Assembly: GCA_910577275.1 (NCBI GenBank)
Contig: CAJTMW010000005.1
Coordinates: 123,620-187,619 of the forward strand
DNA length: 64,000 nucleotides
Direction: 5' to 3'
From: an uncultured Lachnospiraceae bacterium
GTDB lineage: Bacteria > Bacillota > Clostridia > Lachnospirales > Lachnospiraceae
In this document: positions 53,043 to 61,133 of the stretch, one piece after another
Position numbering within the stretch: the first letter of the stretch is position 1
Layout of the letters: every line of letters starts with the position of its first letter
Program-made: the position numbers and the translations under genes
The notes under the pieces: generated by a model
What the model saw: the letters and a program-made list of their open reading frames with translations, nothing else
Told to the model about the DNA's origin: nothing
The model's database searches: none

Positions 53043-53168
53043 ACAGTTAAAATTGTTAAAGCAGGCGCCAGTGTGATTTTGGACCGGGGATTCTGGGCGA
53101 TGGCCGGGAGACAGGCAGCCTTTGTCACATATCAGCCCGCAAGGCGTAAAACAGCGCGTATTTTGTAG
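53043..53168 (+). pseudogene. Remnant of a P-loop kinase-like gene (tentative)
   Basis: An open stretch encodes VKAGASVILDRGFWAMAGRQAAFVTY before a stop. The ASVILDRGFW-x-x-x-x-R pattern is like the Walker-B/lid part of AAA_33 small-molecule kinases (usually VILDxGFWxxxxR). There is no upstream P-loop or start codon, so it would be a decayed internal fragment. The neighbouring sequence 52959-53042 shows nothing recognisable. Confidence 0.35.
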
Positions 53169-53179
53169 CAATAAGTATA

Positions 53180-53208
53180 TTGTCAAATGAATATCAATTG
53201 TATATAAT
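53180..53208 (+). promoter_or_regulatory. Promoter of the SGNH/MBOAT operon
   Basis: TTGTCA (53180-53185) and TATAAT (53203-53208) are 17 nt apart, a strong sigma-A match. The leader to the first gene at 53357 is about 140 nt and has no recognised structure. Confidence 0.75.
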
Positions 53209-53356
53209 TGAATAAAACCATATTTGCTTAAGTTACATGACAGAAAAAGGGAAATATCGGTTCTTACCAAACAGAATCAGCGGCGGCATTTGCCGCATGT
53301 CAGGGGTGTGCAGAAGAAAAGCAACCCGGTTTTTTGCGCAGGAAAGCAGGGGAATT

Positions 53357-54265
53357 ATGAAGAAAGGTTTGTCCATAGCAGTCCTTATTGGATTGAGTGT
53401 GGCGATGCTTTTGGGAGCGGGAAGTCCGGACGCCGGCAGCACGGGAACAGAGGAGCAAAAGCTCCTTCCGGCAAAGGCGGAAGCCGTCGGCAGCATCGCG
53501 GTAACTATGGTAAAGGATACCAATGCAAAAGGGCGCCTGATGGAAGCGGCGCAGGAAATGGAAAACAGGCGTCAGGAAGCGGCGTCAGGCTTGCAGGAGC
53601 CTGCAGAGATTTTGCCGGACAATACGGCGGAAGATGCCGTAATCAACAGTTATCTGGCGGACAGCGTGATAATCGGCGACTCCATTGTGCTTGGCTACCG
53701 GAACTACTGTATGAAAAGCGGAAACGAGGTGCTGAAAGGAATTAAATTTCTTGCCGCCGGAAGCTTCTCCGCGCATAACGCGTTGTGGCCGGTGAGCAGC
53801 GAGAGCGTCCATCCCCTTTATCAGGGGGCTCAGCGTCCGGTGTGGGAGTCGGTCGCCATGATGGGAGCCAAAAACGTATTTATCTGTTTTGGCCTGAATG
53901 ATTTGAACATTGATGATGATACCATTGAATGCTACCGGCAGGTGATTGACAATATCGTTACCGCTTCGCCGGAAGTGAATATACATATTATCAGCATGAC
54001 CTACACGCTTAAGGACAAGGGCGTAGGGAAGCTGAATAATGATAACATACGGGATTACAATTCCCGGCTTGCGGAAATGGCGGAGGAAAACGGCTGGGGC
54101 TTTGTGGATTTGGCAGCGCCGCTGGCGAATGAGGAAGGGAATTTAAAGCCGGAGTACTGCAGCGACAATTTTGTCCATCAGACGCCGAAGGCATACGATA
54201 TCTGGACGGAAACGCTGCATGCTTACCTCGGAAACTTTCTGGCAGAGAAGGAAAATGACGGTTAA
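53357..54265 (+). CDS. Exported SGNH/GDSL hydrolase-fold protein
   Basis: A 302-residue protein with an N-terminal signal/anchor (LSIAVLIGLSVAMLLGAGS) and a helical spacer. The SGNH domain includes VIIGDSIVLGYRN (nucleophile Ser), FICFGLNDLNID (Gly/Asn block III) and DNFVHQTPKAYDIW (Asp-x-x-His). It is probably an acetyl- or acyl-transferase/esterase acting outside the cell on a wall or surface glycan, as in other MBOAT-SGNH pairs. ATG 53357 follows AGGGGA. A longer reading from 53237 has a non-signal N-terminus and no ribosome-binding site. Confidence 0.82.
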   Translation: MKKGLSIAVLIGLSVAMLLGAGSPDAGSTGTEEQKLLPAKAEAVGSIAVTMVKDTNAKGRLMEAAQEMENRRQEAASGLQEPAEILPDNTAEDAVINSYLADSVIIGDSIVLGYRNYCMKSGNEVLKGIKFLAAGSFSAHNALWPVSSESVHPLYQGAQRPVWESVAMMGAKNVFICFGLNDLNIDDDTIECYRQVIDNIVTASPEVNIHIISMTYTLKDKGVGKLNNDNIRDYNSRLAEMAEENGWGFVDLAAPLANEEGNLKPEYCSDNFVHQTPKAYDIWTETLHAYLGNFLAEKENDG

Positions 54266-54307
54266 CGAATTTTTTGAAAAATAAAGATAGAAAAGAGTGG
54301 GAGACTT

Positions 54308-54979
54308 ATGAGAAAATTTATGAAATACAGGAAAACGGCTGTGCTCACAGCAATGCTTTTGGGAATTTCCCTGTTTGCGGCAGGCTGCGGCGGTGAAGAC
54401 GGTAAGGCTGGCGATAGCGGCGCGGCAAATACAGCGGAGACCGAAAACAGTGACGGCGCTACGGAGGCCGCAGGCTCCACGGAATCCGCTGGTTCCGAAG
54501 AATCCACAGGTTCCACGGAATCCGCTGGTTCCGGGGAAGCAGAGGGCGCGGGAGACGCTGCGGCAAATTCACAGGAGGGGGAATCCGCAAAGGAAGTATC
54601 CGTACAGGATATTTATAAATCCGTCGGCGAGAGCACAGAGCTTCCTTCCATGGTGGAAGGCGACGACGATTTTATTTCCAACTATTACGGAATCGACCCG
54701 GCTAATCTGGATTCCTACGTATTTGCCAGTGCTGAGGATGCCACCCTTGCAACCTCTGTCATTATCATGAAAGCAAAGAGTGAGGATGCGGTGGCGGCTC
54801 TTGAAAGCTCTCTGAATACCGTGAAGGACCAGAAAGCGGCGGAGATGCAGGGATATATCCCGGAGCAGTACGACATTGTTGCCGACAGCTCCGTTAAGAC
54901 GGAAGGGCTTTACGTTTATCTTGTAATTGCGGAAAATGCCGGAGATATCGAAGCCGTGATTTCGGCGGCATTGCAGTAG
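54308..54979 (+). CDS. DUF4358 lipoprotein
   Basis: A 223-residue lipoprotein with lipobox FAAGC, then a low-complexity Ser/Thr/Glu/Gly tether (residues about 38-95, repeats of STESAGS type encoded by near-identical DNA units), then a DUF4358 domain with FISNYYGIDPANLDSYVFASAEDATLATSVIIMKAK and YDIVADSSVKTEGLYVYLVIAE. DUF4358 proteins recur beside MBOAT/DHHW genes in Clostridia and probably serve the same envelope-modification machine. The gap to the preceding gene is 42 nt. Confidence 0.82.
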   Translation: MRKFMKYRKTAVLTAMLLGISLFAAGCGGEDGKAGDSGAANTAETENSDGATEAAGSTESAGSEESTGSTESAGSGEAEGAGDAAANSQEGESAKEVSVQDIYKSVGESTELPSMVEGDDDFISNYYGIDPANLDSYVFASAEDATLATSVIIMKAKSEDAVAALESSLNTVKDQKAAEMQGYIPEQYDIVADSSVKTEGLYVYLVIAENAGDIEAVISAALQ

Positions 54980-55017
54980 CATTAAATAACAGGAAGAAAG
55001 GATGAAATGAGTCGATT

Positions 55018-56493
55018 ATGGTTTTCAGCAGTATACCCTTTCTGTTTTTTTTCCTTCCGGCATGTCTGATTTTATACTATCTTGTACCATATAAGGTGAA
55101 AAACTATGTCCTGCTCGCTTTCAGCCTGATTTTTTATGCCTGGGGCGAGCCGGTTTATATTGTGCTGATGCTTTTTGCGTCGGCGGTTGACTATACAAAC
55201 GGACTTTTGATGGAGCGGTTTGGAACTTCCGCAGGACGCAGGAAGCTTTTTTTGTGCGCGTCGGTGGTGATTAACCTTTCCATGCTGGGATTCTTTAAAT
55301 ATGCTGATTTCCTTGTGGAGACGGTGAACGCCCTGCTTCATCTTTCCATAAAGCCTTTGGGTCTCGGGCTCCCGGTGGGAATCAGCTTTTTTACGTTCCA
55401 GACCATGAGCTACAGCGTGGATTTGTACAGGCGGAATGTGAAGGTGGAAAAAAACTATTTCACCTATCTGACCTACGTGTCTATGTTTCCCCAGCTCATT
55501 GCGGGCCCCATTGTCCGGTTTTCCACTGTAAACGAGGAGCTTCACAGCAGGCATATCGGTTGGAACGATTTTGTACAGGGGACGCTCCGGTTTATGCAGG
55601 GTCTGTTTAAGAAGGTTTTAATTGCAAATAATGTGGGGGCGCTCTGGGAAACGATAAAGGCAGCGCAGGCAGGCGCAATTTCCGCAGGAAGCATATCAAC
55701 GGGAAGTATTTTGTCGGGAAACGCTTCTGCGGGAAGTATTTCCATTGCGACGGCATGGCTTGGCGCGTTATGCTTTACCCTGCAGCTTTATTTTGATTTC
55801 AGCGCCTACAGCGATATGGCAATCGGAATGGGACAGATGCTGGGCTTTCATTTCCCGGAGAATTTTCTTTACCCCTTATCCTCTGTTTCGGTTACGGATT
55901 TCTGGCGCAGATGGCATATTTCCCTGTCCACCTGGTTTCGGGACTATGTGTATATTCCCTTAGGGGGCAACCGCGCGGGCACGGCAAAGCACCTTCGGAA
56001 CATGTTTGTTGTGTGGTTTCTCACAGGCCTCTGGCACGGAGCCGCCTGGAATTTCGTGCTGTGGGGGCTTTATTACGGAGTTCTTCTGACGCTGGAAAAA
56101 TACGTGTGGGGAGAAAAGCTTGACAGACTTCCCAAATGGCTCCGGCATCTTTACGCAATCCTGATTGTGGTGTTCGGTTTTGTGATTTTTGTGTTTGACG
56201 ATATGGGACAGCTCGGCGGCTATCTTTCCCTCATGTTTGGAACGGGCGGGAATGCACTTTTTGGCACGGAGCTTATCTGGTATGTAAAAAATTATGCGCC
56301 GCTGCTTCTTACGGCAGTTCTCTTAGCCTTTCCGCTGTATCCGTATTTAAAAAAGAAAGCGGAGAGTCTGCCGCGGTGGGGAAGGACGGTTCTATCCCTT
56401 GGCGCGGCCGTTGGATATGCAGTTTTCTTTATTCTGACCACGGCGTATCTGGTAAACGACACCTACAATCCGTTTTTGTATTTCCGGTTTTGA
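55018..56493 (+). CDS. MBOAT-family membrane-bound O-acyltransferase (AlgI/DltB type)
   Basis: A 491-residue polytopic protein. Motifs are PVGISFFTFQTMSYSVDLYR near residue 120, FPQLIAGPIVRF, YFDFSAYSDMAIGMGQMLGF, VTDFWRRWHISLSTWFRDYVYIPLGGN and the catalytic His in FLTGLWHGAAWNFVLWG. It would move acyl groups, commonly acetyl, across the membrane for transfer to a surface polymer. An insertion at residues 220-244 consists of five pentapeptide repeats. The ribosome-binding site before 55018 is weak. It lies between the DUF4358 and DHHW genes in one operon. Confidence 0.9.
   Translation: MVFSSIPFLFFFLPACLILYYLVPYKVKNYVLLAFSLIFYAWGEPVYIVLMLFASAVDYTNGLLMERFGTSAGRRKLFLCASVVINLSMLGFFKYADFLVETVNALLHLSIKPLGLGLPVGISFFTFQTMSYSVDLYRRNVKVEKNYFTYLTYVSMFPQLIAGPIVRFSTVNEELHSRHIGWNDFVQGTLRFMQGLFKKVLIANNVGALWETIKAAQAGAISAGSISTGSILSGNASAGSISIATAWLGALCFTLQLYFDFSAYSDMAIGMGQMLGFHFPENFLYPLSSVSVTDFWRRWHISLSTWFRDYVYIPLGGNRAGTAKHLRNMFVVWFLTGLWHGAAWNFVLWGLYYGVLLTLEKYVWGEKLDRLPKWLRHLYAILIVVFGFVIFVFDDMGQLGGYLSLMFGTGGNALFGTELIWYVKNYAPLLLTAVLLAFPLYPYLKKKAESLPRWGRTVLSLGAAVGYAVFFILTTAYLVNDTYNPFLYFRF
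55675..55749 (+). repeat. Five 15-bp tandem repeats inside the MBOAT gene
   Basis: Units at 55675, 55690, 55705, 55720 and 55735 encode AISAG, SISTG, SILSG, NASAG and SISIA. They fall in a loop between the upstream helices and the WLGALCFTLQLYFDFS segment. Confidence 0.85.
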
Positions 56494-56511
56494 GAACCGC
56501 GGAGAAATAAA

Positions 56512-57648
56512 ATGAAAGAAAACAGACCTTCAAAAATCATACAATCCATAACCGCTGTTTTCCTTGCGGCTTTCGTTCTGCTGTTTGCCGTTGCTTTCCT
56601 TATTACGGAGAAACAGGAATTCTCCGAGGGGGAGAACAGATATCTTGAAAAATTTCCCGAATTTACTTTCTCCTCTTTAAAAGAGGGAAAATACACGGAA
56701 AAGCTTCAAAGCTATCTGTCCGACCATTTTCCGATGCGGAATCTGTTTATGGGCCTAAAGGCGGAAACCGAGATTGCCCTCGGCAAAAGGGAAATCGGGG
56801 GCGTTTATATTGCAAAGGACGGCTATCTCATCGAGGATTATGCCGCCCCGAAGAACACGGACAAAATCGTGGGGCAGTTTGAAAAGTTTGCAGAAAGCCT
56901 GGAGGACGCCGAGGTTTCCCTGATGCTGGTGCCCACCGCCATCACGATTTACGGGGAGAAGCTTCCGGCCCTTGCCCCTGTGCGGAGCCAGCTGCAGACC
57001 CGGGATGAAATCTATGGGCGGCTTGATTTTTCCACAATCGACTGCTATGACGCCCTGATGGAGGCCAAAAAGGACAATGAACTGTATTACCGTACCGACC
57101 ATCACTGGACAGGGTACGGCGCTTATGCCGCTTACACGGCTTACTGCGAAGCTCAAGAAATCGTGCCCCTGCCCCTTGACCGGTTTGATATCACAGAGGT
57201 TTCTACGGATTTTAAGGGAACCGTTTATTCCAAATTGAATGATGCGAAAATAAAGGCCGACACCATCACCATTTTTGAGAACCCGGAAAACCGTCTGACC
57301 GTTTACTATGAGGACAAAAAGGAGACGGCGGATTCTCTTTACAACTTTGAGTATCTGGAGAAAAAGGATAAATATTCCATGTTTCTTAACAATATTCATC
57401 CTTTTATCGAGATAACCAACGAGACGGCGGATTCCGACAAGGAGCTGGCGGTCATCAAGGACAGCTATGCCAACTGTATGGTTCCTTTTCTGGTGAACCA
57501 CTACCGGAAGGTCTATGTGTTCGATACCAGATACTATAGAGGCGGCCCGAGTAAGTTCATCAATGAAAACCGGCAGATTACCGATGTGCTTCTGCTTTAC
57601 AATATGAACACACTGGACAATGATACGGGAATCGGCGGGATTTATTAA
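56512..57648 (+). CDS. DHHW-family protein (AlgJ/AlgX-like), surface polymer acylation partner
   Basis: A 378-residue protein with one N-terminal helix (SITAVFLAAFVLLFAVAFLI), then EFSEGENRYLEKFPEFTF, the DHF-containing YLSDHFPMRN, and the signature YYRTDHHWTGYGAYAAY (about residue 195). The catalytic-like Ser is in VIKDSYANCMVPFL. DHHW proteins pair with MBOAT enzymes and are thought to complete acyl transfer on the outer face. The start is 18 nt after the MBOAT stop. Its stop overlaps that of the convergent tyrS gene. Confidence 0.87.
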   Translation: MKENRPSKIIQSITAVFLAAFVLLFAVAFLITEKQEFSEGENRYLEKFPEFTFSSLKEGKYTEKLQSYLSDHFPMRNLFMGLKAETEIALGKREIGGVYIAKDGYLIEDYAAPKNTDKIVGQFEKFAESLEDAEVSLMLVPTAITIYGEKLPALAPVRSQLQTRDEIYGRLDFSTIDCYDALMEAKKDNELYYRTDHHWTGYGAYAAYTAYCEAQEIVPLPLDRFDITEVSTDFKGTVYSKLNDAKIKADTITIFENPENRLTVYYEDKKETADSLYNFEYLEKKDKYSMFLNNIHPFIEITNETADSDKELAVIKDSYANCMVPFLVNHYRKVYVFDTRYYRGGPSKFINENRQITDVLLLYNMNTLDNDTGIGGIY

Positions 57649-58919
57649 AAGCAAATTCTGAGAAACTTCTTTTTCCCGATTTTCAGCACATCGCCGTCTG
57701 CTATTTCCCTGTCCATGGAGCTTTCCTTTTCCATATTTACACGGACGCCGCCCTGTGCGAGAAGACGGCGGAACTCGCTGCCGCTTGCCACAAATCCCTC
57801 CTGAACGAGAAGGGGGGAGAGGTCGCCCAGGCGGCATTTGCTACAATGAGCCGGCTCGCGGAGGGCGACAGCGTCTGCTTCAATCCGCAATACGGGAATA
57901 TCCTCAGGAATCCCCTTTTGGGAGAATGCCTGATGAAAAAATTCTTCTGCGGAGCGAGTCTCCTCCGGCGTATGATACAGGGCGGTAATGGTTCTGGCCA
58001 GAAGCATCTTGCAGTCTCTGGGATTTTCACCGCCGTTAAGAGCCTTTTTTATTTTATCCAGTTCGTCGGGCAGGATATCCGTTGTCAGCTCAAAATATCT
58101 GATTATCAGCCGGTCGGGCACCTCCATCACTTTCTTGAACATCACGCTGGCCTCCTCCTGAACTCCAATGTAATTTCCAAGGCTTTTGCTCATTTTTTCC
58201 ACGCCGTCAAGCCCCTCCAATATGGGCATGAAAAGAGCGGCCTGGGGCTCCATGCCCAAATCCTTTTGCAGGGAGCGTCCCATTAAAATGTTGAAGGTCT
58301 GGTCGGTGCCGCCGATTTCAACGTCGGCTCTGATGGCGGCCGAATCGTAAGCCTGCATAAGAGGGTAAAAAAATTCGTGGAGCCCGATAGGCGTATTGTT
58401 AAGGTAGCGGTTCTGGAAGTCGTCCCGCTCCAGCATGCGGGCTACGGTGACGGTGGAGGCCAGCTTAAGGATTTCCTCAAGCTTTAAAAGCTCCAGCCAT
58501 TCCCCGTTGTAGCGGACCGTTGTTTTCTCCGGGTCAAGCACCCGGAATACCTGTTCCTGATAGGTCTGAGCGTTTTGCATAATTTCCCTGTCGGAGAGGG
58601 CTTTGCGGCCTTTGGATTTTCCTGTGGGGTCTCCGATTCTGCCCGTGAAATCGCCGATAATAATTACTATATGGTGCCCCATGTCCTGCATCTGCTTCAG
58701 CTTCCGAAGCACCACGGCATGGCCCAAATGGATGTCCGGCGCGCTGGGGTCCAGTCCCAGCTTGACGGTGAGGGGCGTTCCCGTGCGTACAAAACGCGCC
58801 AGCTTTGCTTTCAAATCGTCTTCTCCGATTATCTGGGCGGCGCCCTGTGAGATGATGCGCATCTGGCGGGCTACTTCGTTTTTTACAGTTTCTTCGTTTA
58901 CTTCTTCTAAGGGTTTCAT
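57645..58919 (-). CDS. tyrS: Tyrosyl-tRNA synthetase
   Basis: A 424-residue class I synthetase. The HIGH motif appears as DIHLGHAVVL (about 61-70), the tyrosine pocket includes YPLMQAYDS and GGTDQTFNILMG, and KMSKS appears as VEKMSKSLGN. The C-terminal S4 RNA-binding domain follows (LSPLLVQEGFVASGSEFRRLL). Between catalytic and S4 domains, residues about 348-359 (ADAVALREPAHC) are encoded by dispersed repeat A. AGGAGGA precedes the ATG. Expression is controlled by the T-box leader upstream. The stop codon overlaps that of the convergent DHHW gene, with no terminator between them. Confidence 0.95.
   Translation of the reverse strand: MKPLEEVNEETVKNEVARQMRIISQGAAQIIGEDDLKAKLARFVRTGTPLTVKLGLDPSAPDIHLGHAVVLRKLKQMQDMGHHIVIIIGDFTGRIGDPTGKSKGRKALSDREIMQNAQTYQEQVFRVLDPEKTTVRYNGEWLELLKLEEILKLASTVTVARMLERDDFQNRYLNNTPIGLHEFFYPLMQAYDSAAIRADVEIGGTDQTFNILMGRSLQKDLGMEPQAALFMPILEGLDGVEKMSKSLGNYIGVQEEASVMFKKVMEVPDRLIIRYFELTTDILPDELDKIKKALNGGENPRDCKMLLARTITALYHTPEETRSAEEFFHQAFSQKGIPEDIPVLRIEADAVALREPAHCSKCRLGDLSPLLVQEGFVASGSEFRRLLAQGGVRVNMEKESSMDREIADGDVLKIGKKKFLRICF
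57844..57877. repeat. Dispersed repeat A, copy 3, inside tyrS
   Basis: 29 of 34 bases match 8725-8758, and the TGCTKCAATC tail matches copy 2. The other two copies are intergenic. This one stays in frame in tyrS and adds about 12 residues in the interdomain linker. Confidence 0.8.
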
Positions 58920-59049
58920 TGTAATTCATCCTCCTGCTGCAGTTTTGCCAACCCTGTCAGGTACACCTCCGTTTCCGTCTATTTCCGGTCGCGCTCCGTA
59001 TTCGGGAAAGGATTTGTACATATTCCGGGGGGGGCTGATTTTTCAGAAC

Positions 59050-59345
59050 AAAAAAACTCCCGTCCTAATACAGGACGAGAGCAAATTCTCGTGGTACCAC
59101 CTGATTTCACAGACAGCTCGCACTGTCTGCCTTTTCGAGTACGGCCCTTAGGGCGTATACTCTAGCACGGTAACGGATGCGGGAACCGTCGCAGCCTACA
59201 GGGCCATGGGCCGTTTGGTGCGAAGCTCAAAGATGTATTCGCATAAAGCTTTCCATGCGCCTCTCATCAGCCGGCTGCTTTCTGTATGCTTCACTTTACG
59301 CTACTTCTTCTTATCATTGCTTTTCTAAATCGTTCATATGAAGTT
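59050..59345 (-). ncRNA. Tyrosine T-box leader with terminator
   Basis: On the minus strand, the T-box sequence GGTGGTACCAC (59091-59101) lies before a terminator (stem 59057-59066/59072-59081) with a seven-U tail (59050-59056). A Tyr codon TAC (59235-59237, in GAATACATC) occupies the likely specifier loop. Uncharged tRNA-Tyr would stabilise the antiterminator and allow transcription of tyrS. Boundaries of stem I are approximate. Confidence 0.9.
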
Positions 59346-59352
59346 GTGTGTT

Positions 59353-59381
59353 ATTGTAACGGCAGGAGAGGAAGTTGTCAA
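59353..59381 (-). promoter_or_regulatory. Promoter of tyrS T-box transcript
   Basis: Read on the minus strand: TTGACA (59381-59376), 17-nt spacer, TACAAT (59358-59353). Transcription would start just before the T-box stem I. Confidence 0.85.
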
Positions 59382-59474
59382 GGGGGAGAAAAAATTTTTT
59401 TTGAAGTATGTGAAAGGAACAGGCAAGTTGCATGAGCGATAGATGCACATTCTATCAATAATATAAAATCATTG

Positions 59475-59519
59475 ATTTTCACCATATAGTATCGTAAAAT
59501 GATACTATGAGGTGAAAAT
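59475..59519 (+). promoter_or_regulatory. Long dyad operator over the AbiE-type start region
   Basis: ATTTTCACC (59475-59483) and ATAGTATC (59486-59493) are mirrored by GATACTAT (59501-59508) and GGTGAAAAT (59511-59519) around a 7-nt centre, with only 2-nt mismatched joints. The right arm includes the ribosome-binding site GAGGTG. AbiEi antitoxins are known to bind inverted repeats at their own promoter. Confidence 0.8.
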
Positions 59520-59520
59520 A

Positions 59521-60108
59521 ATGATAAAAACAACCGCTATGATATTAAATGAACTGAAAGCATATGCAAATCCAAAAACAAAGCTGAGCCGAATGGTACA
59601 ATCAGGGGATTATTTTCCAATTGTGAAGGGTTTATACGAAACCAACCGGAATGTTGACGGGTATTTGCTTGCCGGGAGTATTTACGGCCCGTCATACCTG
59701 TCTTTTGAGTTTGCATTGTCCTATTACGGTATGATTCCGGAGTCAGTGTACACATACACTTCCGCCACTTTTGATAAAAAAAGGAAAAAAACCTTTGAAA
59801 CTTCATTTGGCACATTTACTTATCAGGATGTGCCCGGCAAGGCGTATCCGTGGGGAATCAGACTTGTATTTGAGGGAGAATACTCTTTTCAGATAGCTAC
59901 AAAGGAAAAAGCGGTATGTGACAAGCTGTACAATATGTCGTCTGTACACAGCATGAACGAAATGCGGCAGTTGCTGACAGATAATCTGCGTATAGATGAA
60001 GAAGAACTTGAAAAGTTGGATTTACAGTCCTTACAAATATTACAACAGAAGTATCATTCGACCAATGTAAATTTTCTGGTTAAGGTTTTGGAAAAGGAGA
60101 GAATATGA
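59521..60108 (+). CDS. AbiEi-like antitoxin (type IV toxin-antitoxin)
   Basis: A 195-residue protein. The N-terminal short winged helix-like part (MILNELKAYANPKTKLSRMVQSGDYFPIVKGLY) is followed by an AbiEi-like C-terminal domain (YLLAGSIYGPSYLSFEFALSYYGMIPE, IATKEKAVCDKLYN). It should repress the operon and neutralise the toxin encoded next. ATG 59521 lies 6 nt after GAGGTG; a GTG at 59512 is inside the dyad. The stop overlaps the toxin ATG (ATGA). Confidence 0.85.
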   Translation: MIKTTAMILNELKAYANPKTKLSRMVQSGDYFPIVKGLYETNRNVDGYLLAGSIYGPSYLSFEFALSYYGMIPESVYTYTSATFDKKRKKTFETSFGTFTYQDVPGKAYPWGIRLVFEGEYSFQIATKEKAVCDKLYNMSSVHSMNEMRQLLTDNLRIDEEELEKLDLQSLQILQQKYHSTNVNFLVKVLEKERI

Positions 60109-60971
60109 ATTCGGTTATTGAACAAATGCTGCAAGGGTATAGCCTGAAAACCGTTTACGACAAAAAGAATGCAATGAAAGAAGTTATGCAGGAAATTGTT
60201 TTATGCGGGTTAAGCAGGGCAGGTTTTTTTAAGCAGGCGGCGTTTTATGGGGGTACGGCGCTTAGGATTTTTTATGGATTAGACCGTTTTTCGGAGGACC
60301 TGGATTTTTCCCTTATGACAAAAAATCCGGCTTTTGATGTGAAGGGTTATTTTCCTTTGCTGGAAAAGGAAGTAAAGGCATATGGATTGAATGTGACAAT
60401 ACAGGAAAAGGAGAAGACACAGTCCTCGTTTATAAAGTCGGCGTTTTTGAAAGGAAATACAAAAGAGCATTTGCTGCTGTTTTTTCATGATGAACCGATA
60501 ATGGGGGTAAACCAGAATGAAATGATAAAAATCAAGTTTGAGATAGATATCAATCCGCCGGAATTTGCAGGTTTTGAGAGAAAATACCGTTTACTTCCGG
60601 GACCCTATGAAGTGAATCTGTATGATGCGCCGTCGCTGTTTGCCGGAAAGGTACATGCGGTCATTTGCAGGGCGTGGAAAAATCGTGTGAAGGGCAGAGA
60701 TTTGTACGACTATGTTTTCTATTTAGCCCGGGGAACGAAGCTGAATATCCGGCATTTGGGGGAACGGTTGAAAGAGTCGGGCTATCTGACGGAAAGCGCT
60801 GCATGTACGCTGTCAGACGTAAAACAGATGCTGTCCGGGCGTTTTGAAAGTATAGATTATGAGCAGGCGAAAAGAGACGTGATTCCATTTATACGGAATA
60901 AGGATAAAATCGAGCTCTGGAGCCCGGAGTTTTTTAAGCAGATTACGGAAAATCTGCAGGTACTACCATGA
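60105..60971 (+). CDS. AbiEii/AbiGii-type nucleotidyltransferase toxin
   Basis: A 288-residue nucleotidyltransferase-fold protein. The core motifs are GGTALR (49-54) and SEDLDFS (63-69), with later KIKFEIDINPP and the helical AGKVHAVICRAWKNRVKGRDLYDYVFY. AbiEii toxins transfer nucleotides, in characterised homologues to tRNA acceptor ends, and give phage abortive infection or growth arrest. It is coupled to the antitoxin by a 4-nt overlap. Confidence 0.9.
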   Translation: MNSVIEQMLQGYSLKTVYDKKNAMKEVMQEIVLCGLSRAGFFKQAAFYGGTALRIFYGLDRFSEDLDFSLMTKNPAFDVKGYFPLLEKEVKAYGLNVTIQEKEKTQSSFIKSAFLKGNTKEHLLLFFHDEPIMGVNQNEMIKIKFEIDINPPEFAGFERKYRLLPGPYEVNLYDAPSLFAGKVHAVICRAWKNRVKGRDLYDYVFYLARGTKLNIRHLGERLKESGYLTESAACTLSDVKQMLSGRFESIDYEQAKRDVIPFIRNKDKIELWSPEFFKQITENLQVLP

Positions 60972-60974
60972 TAA

Positions 60975-61133
60975 ACCCGTACTTTATATAGTGACAAACT
61001 GCGCCTTTCCGTGTTAGACTTAACTCGTACAGACCTGGCAACAGAAGAAGATAAAAATGCTTACAAAAAGCAGCCAAATGATAGAATAGCAAAGAACATT
61101 TTAATGCAAAACAGGGGGTGGAGTTATGCGTGA
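60975..61133 (+). pseudogene. Remnant of an Rpn-type PD-(D/E)XK recombination-promoting nuclease gene
   Basis: An in-frame stretch without start encodes LYSDKLRLSVLDLTRTDLATEEDK, then unrelated residues, then a stop inside the next gene. YSDKFxLxVLDLTxxxLATEEDK is a well-known C-terminal motif of Rpn/transposase-like nuclease proteins in Lachnospiraceae. The remainder of the gene is absent, so this is a deletion scar. Confidence 0.6.

Noticed and set aside
53233..53745. Alternative frames and upstream start at 53237 for the SGNH hydrolase region
   Set aside because: The signal peptide and AGGGGA site place the start at 53357; the extra 40 residues are basic and lack a ribosome-binding site.
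56755..57837. 360-codon minus-strand frame opposite the DHHW gene
   Set aside because: Shadow of the DHHW and tyrS genes; overlaps both and shows no domain.
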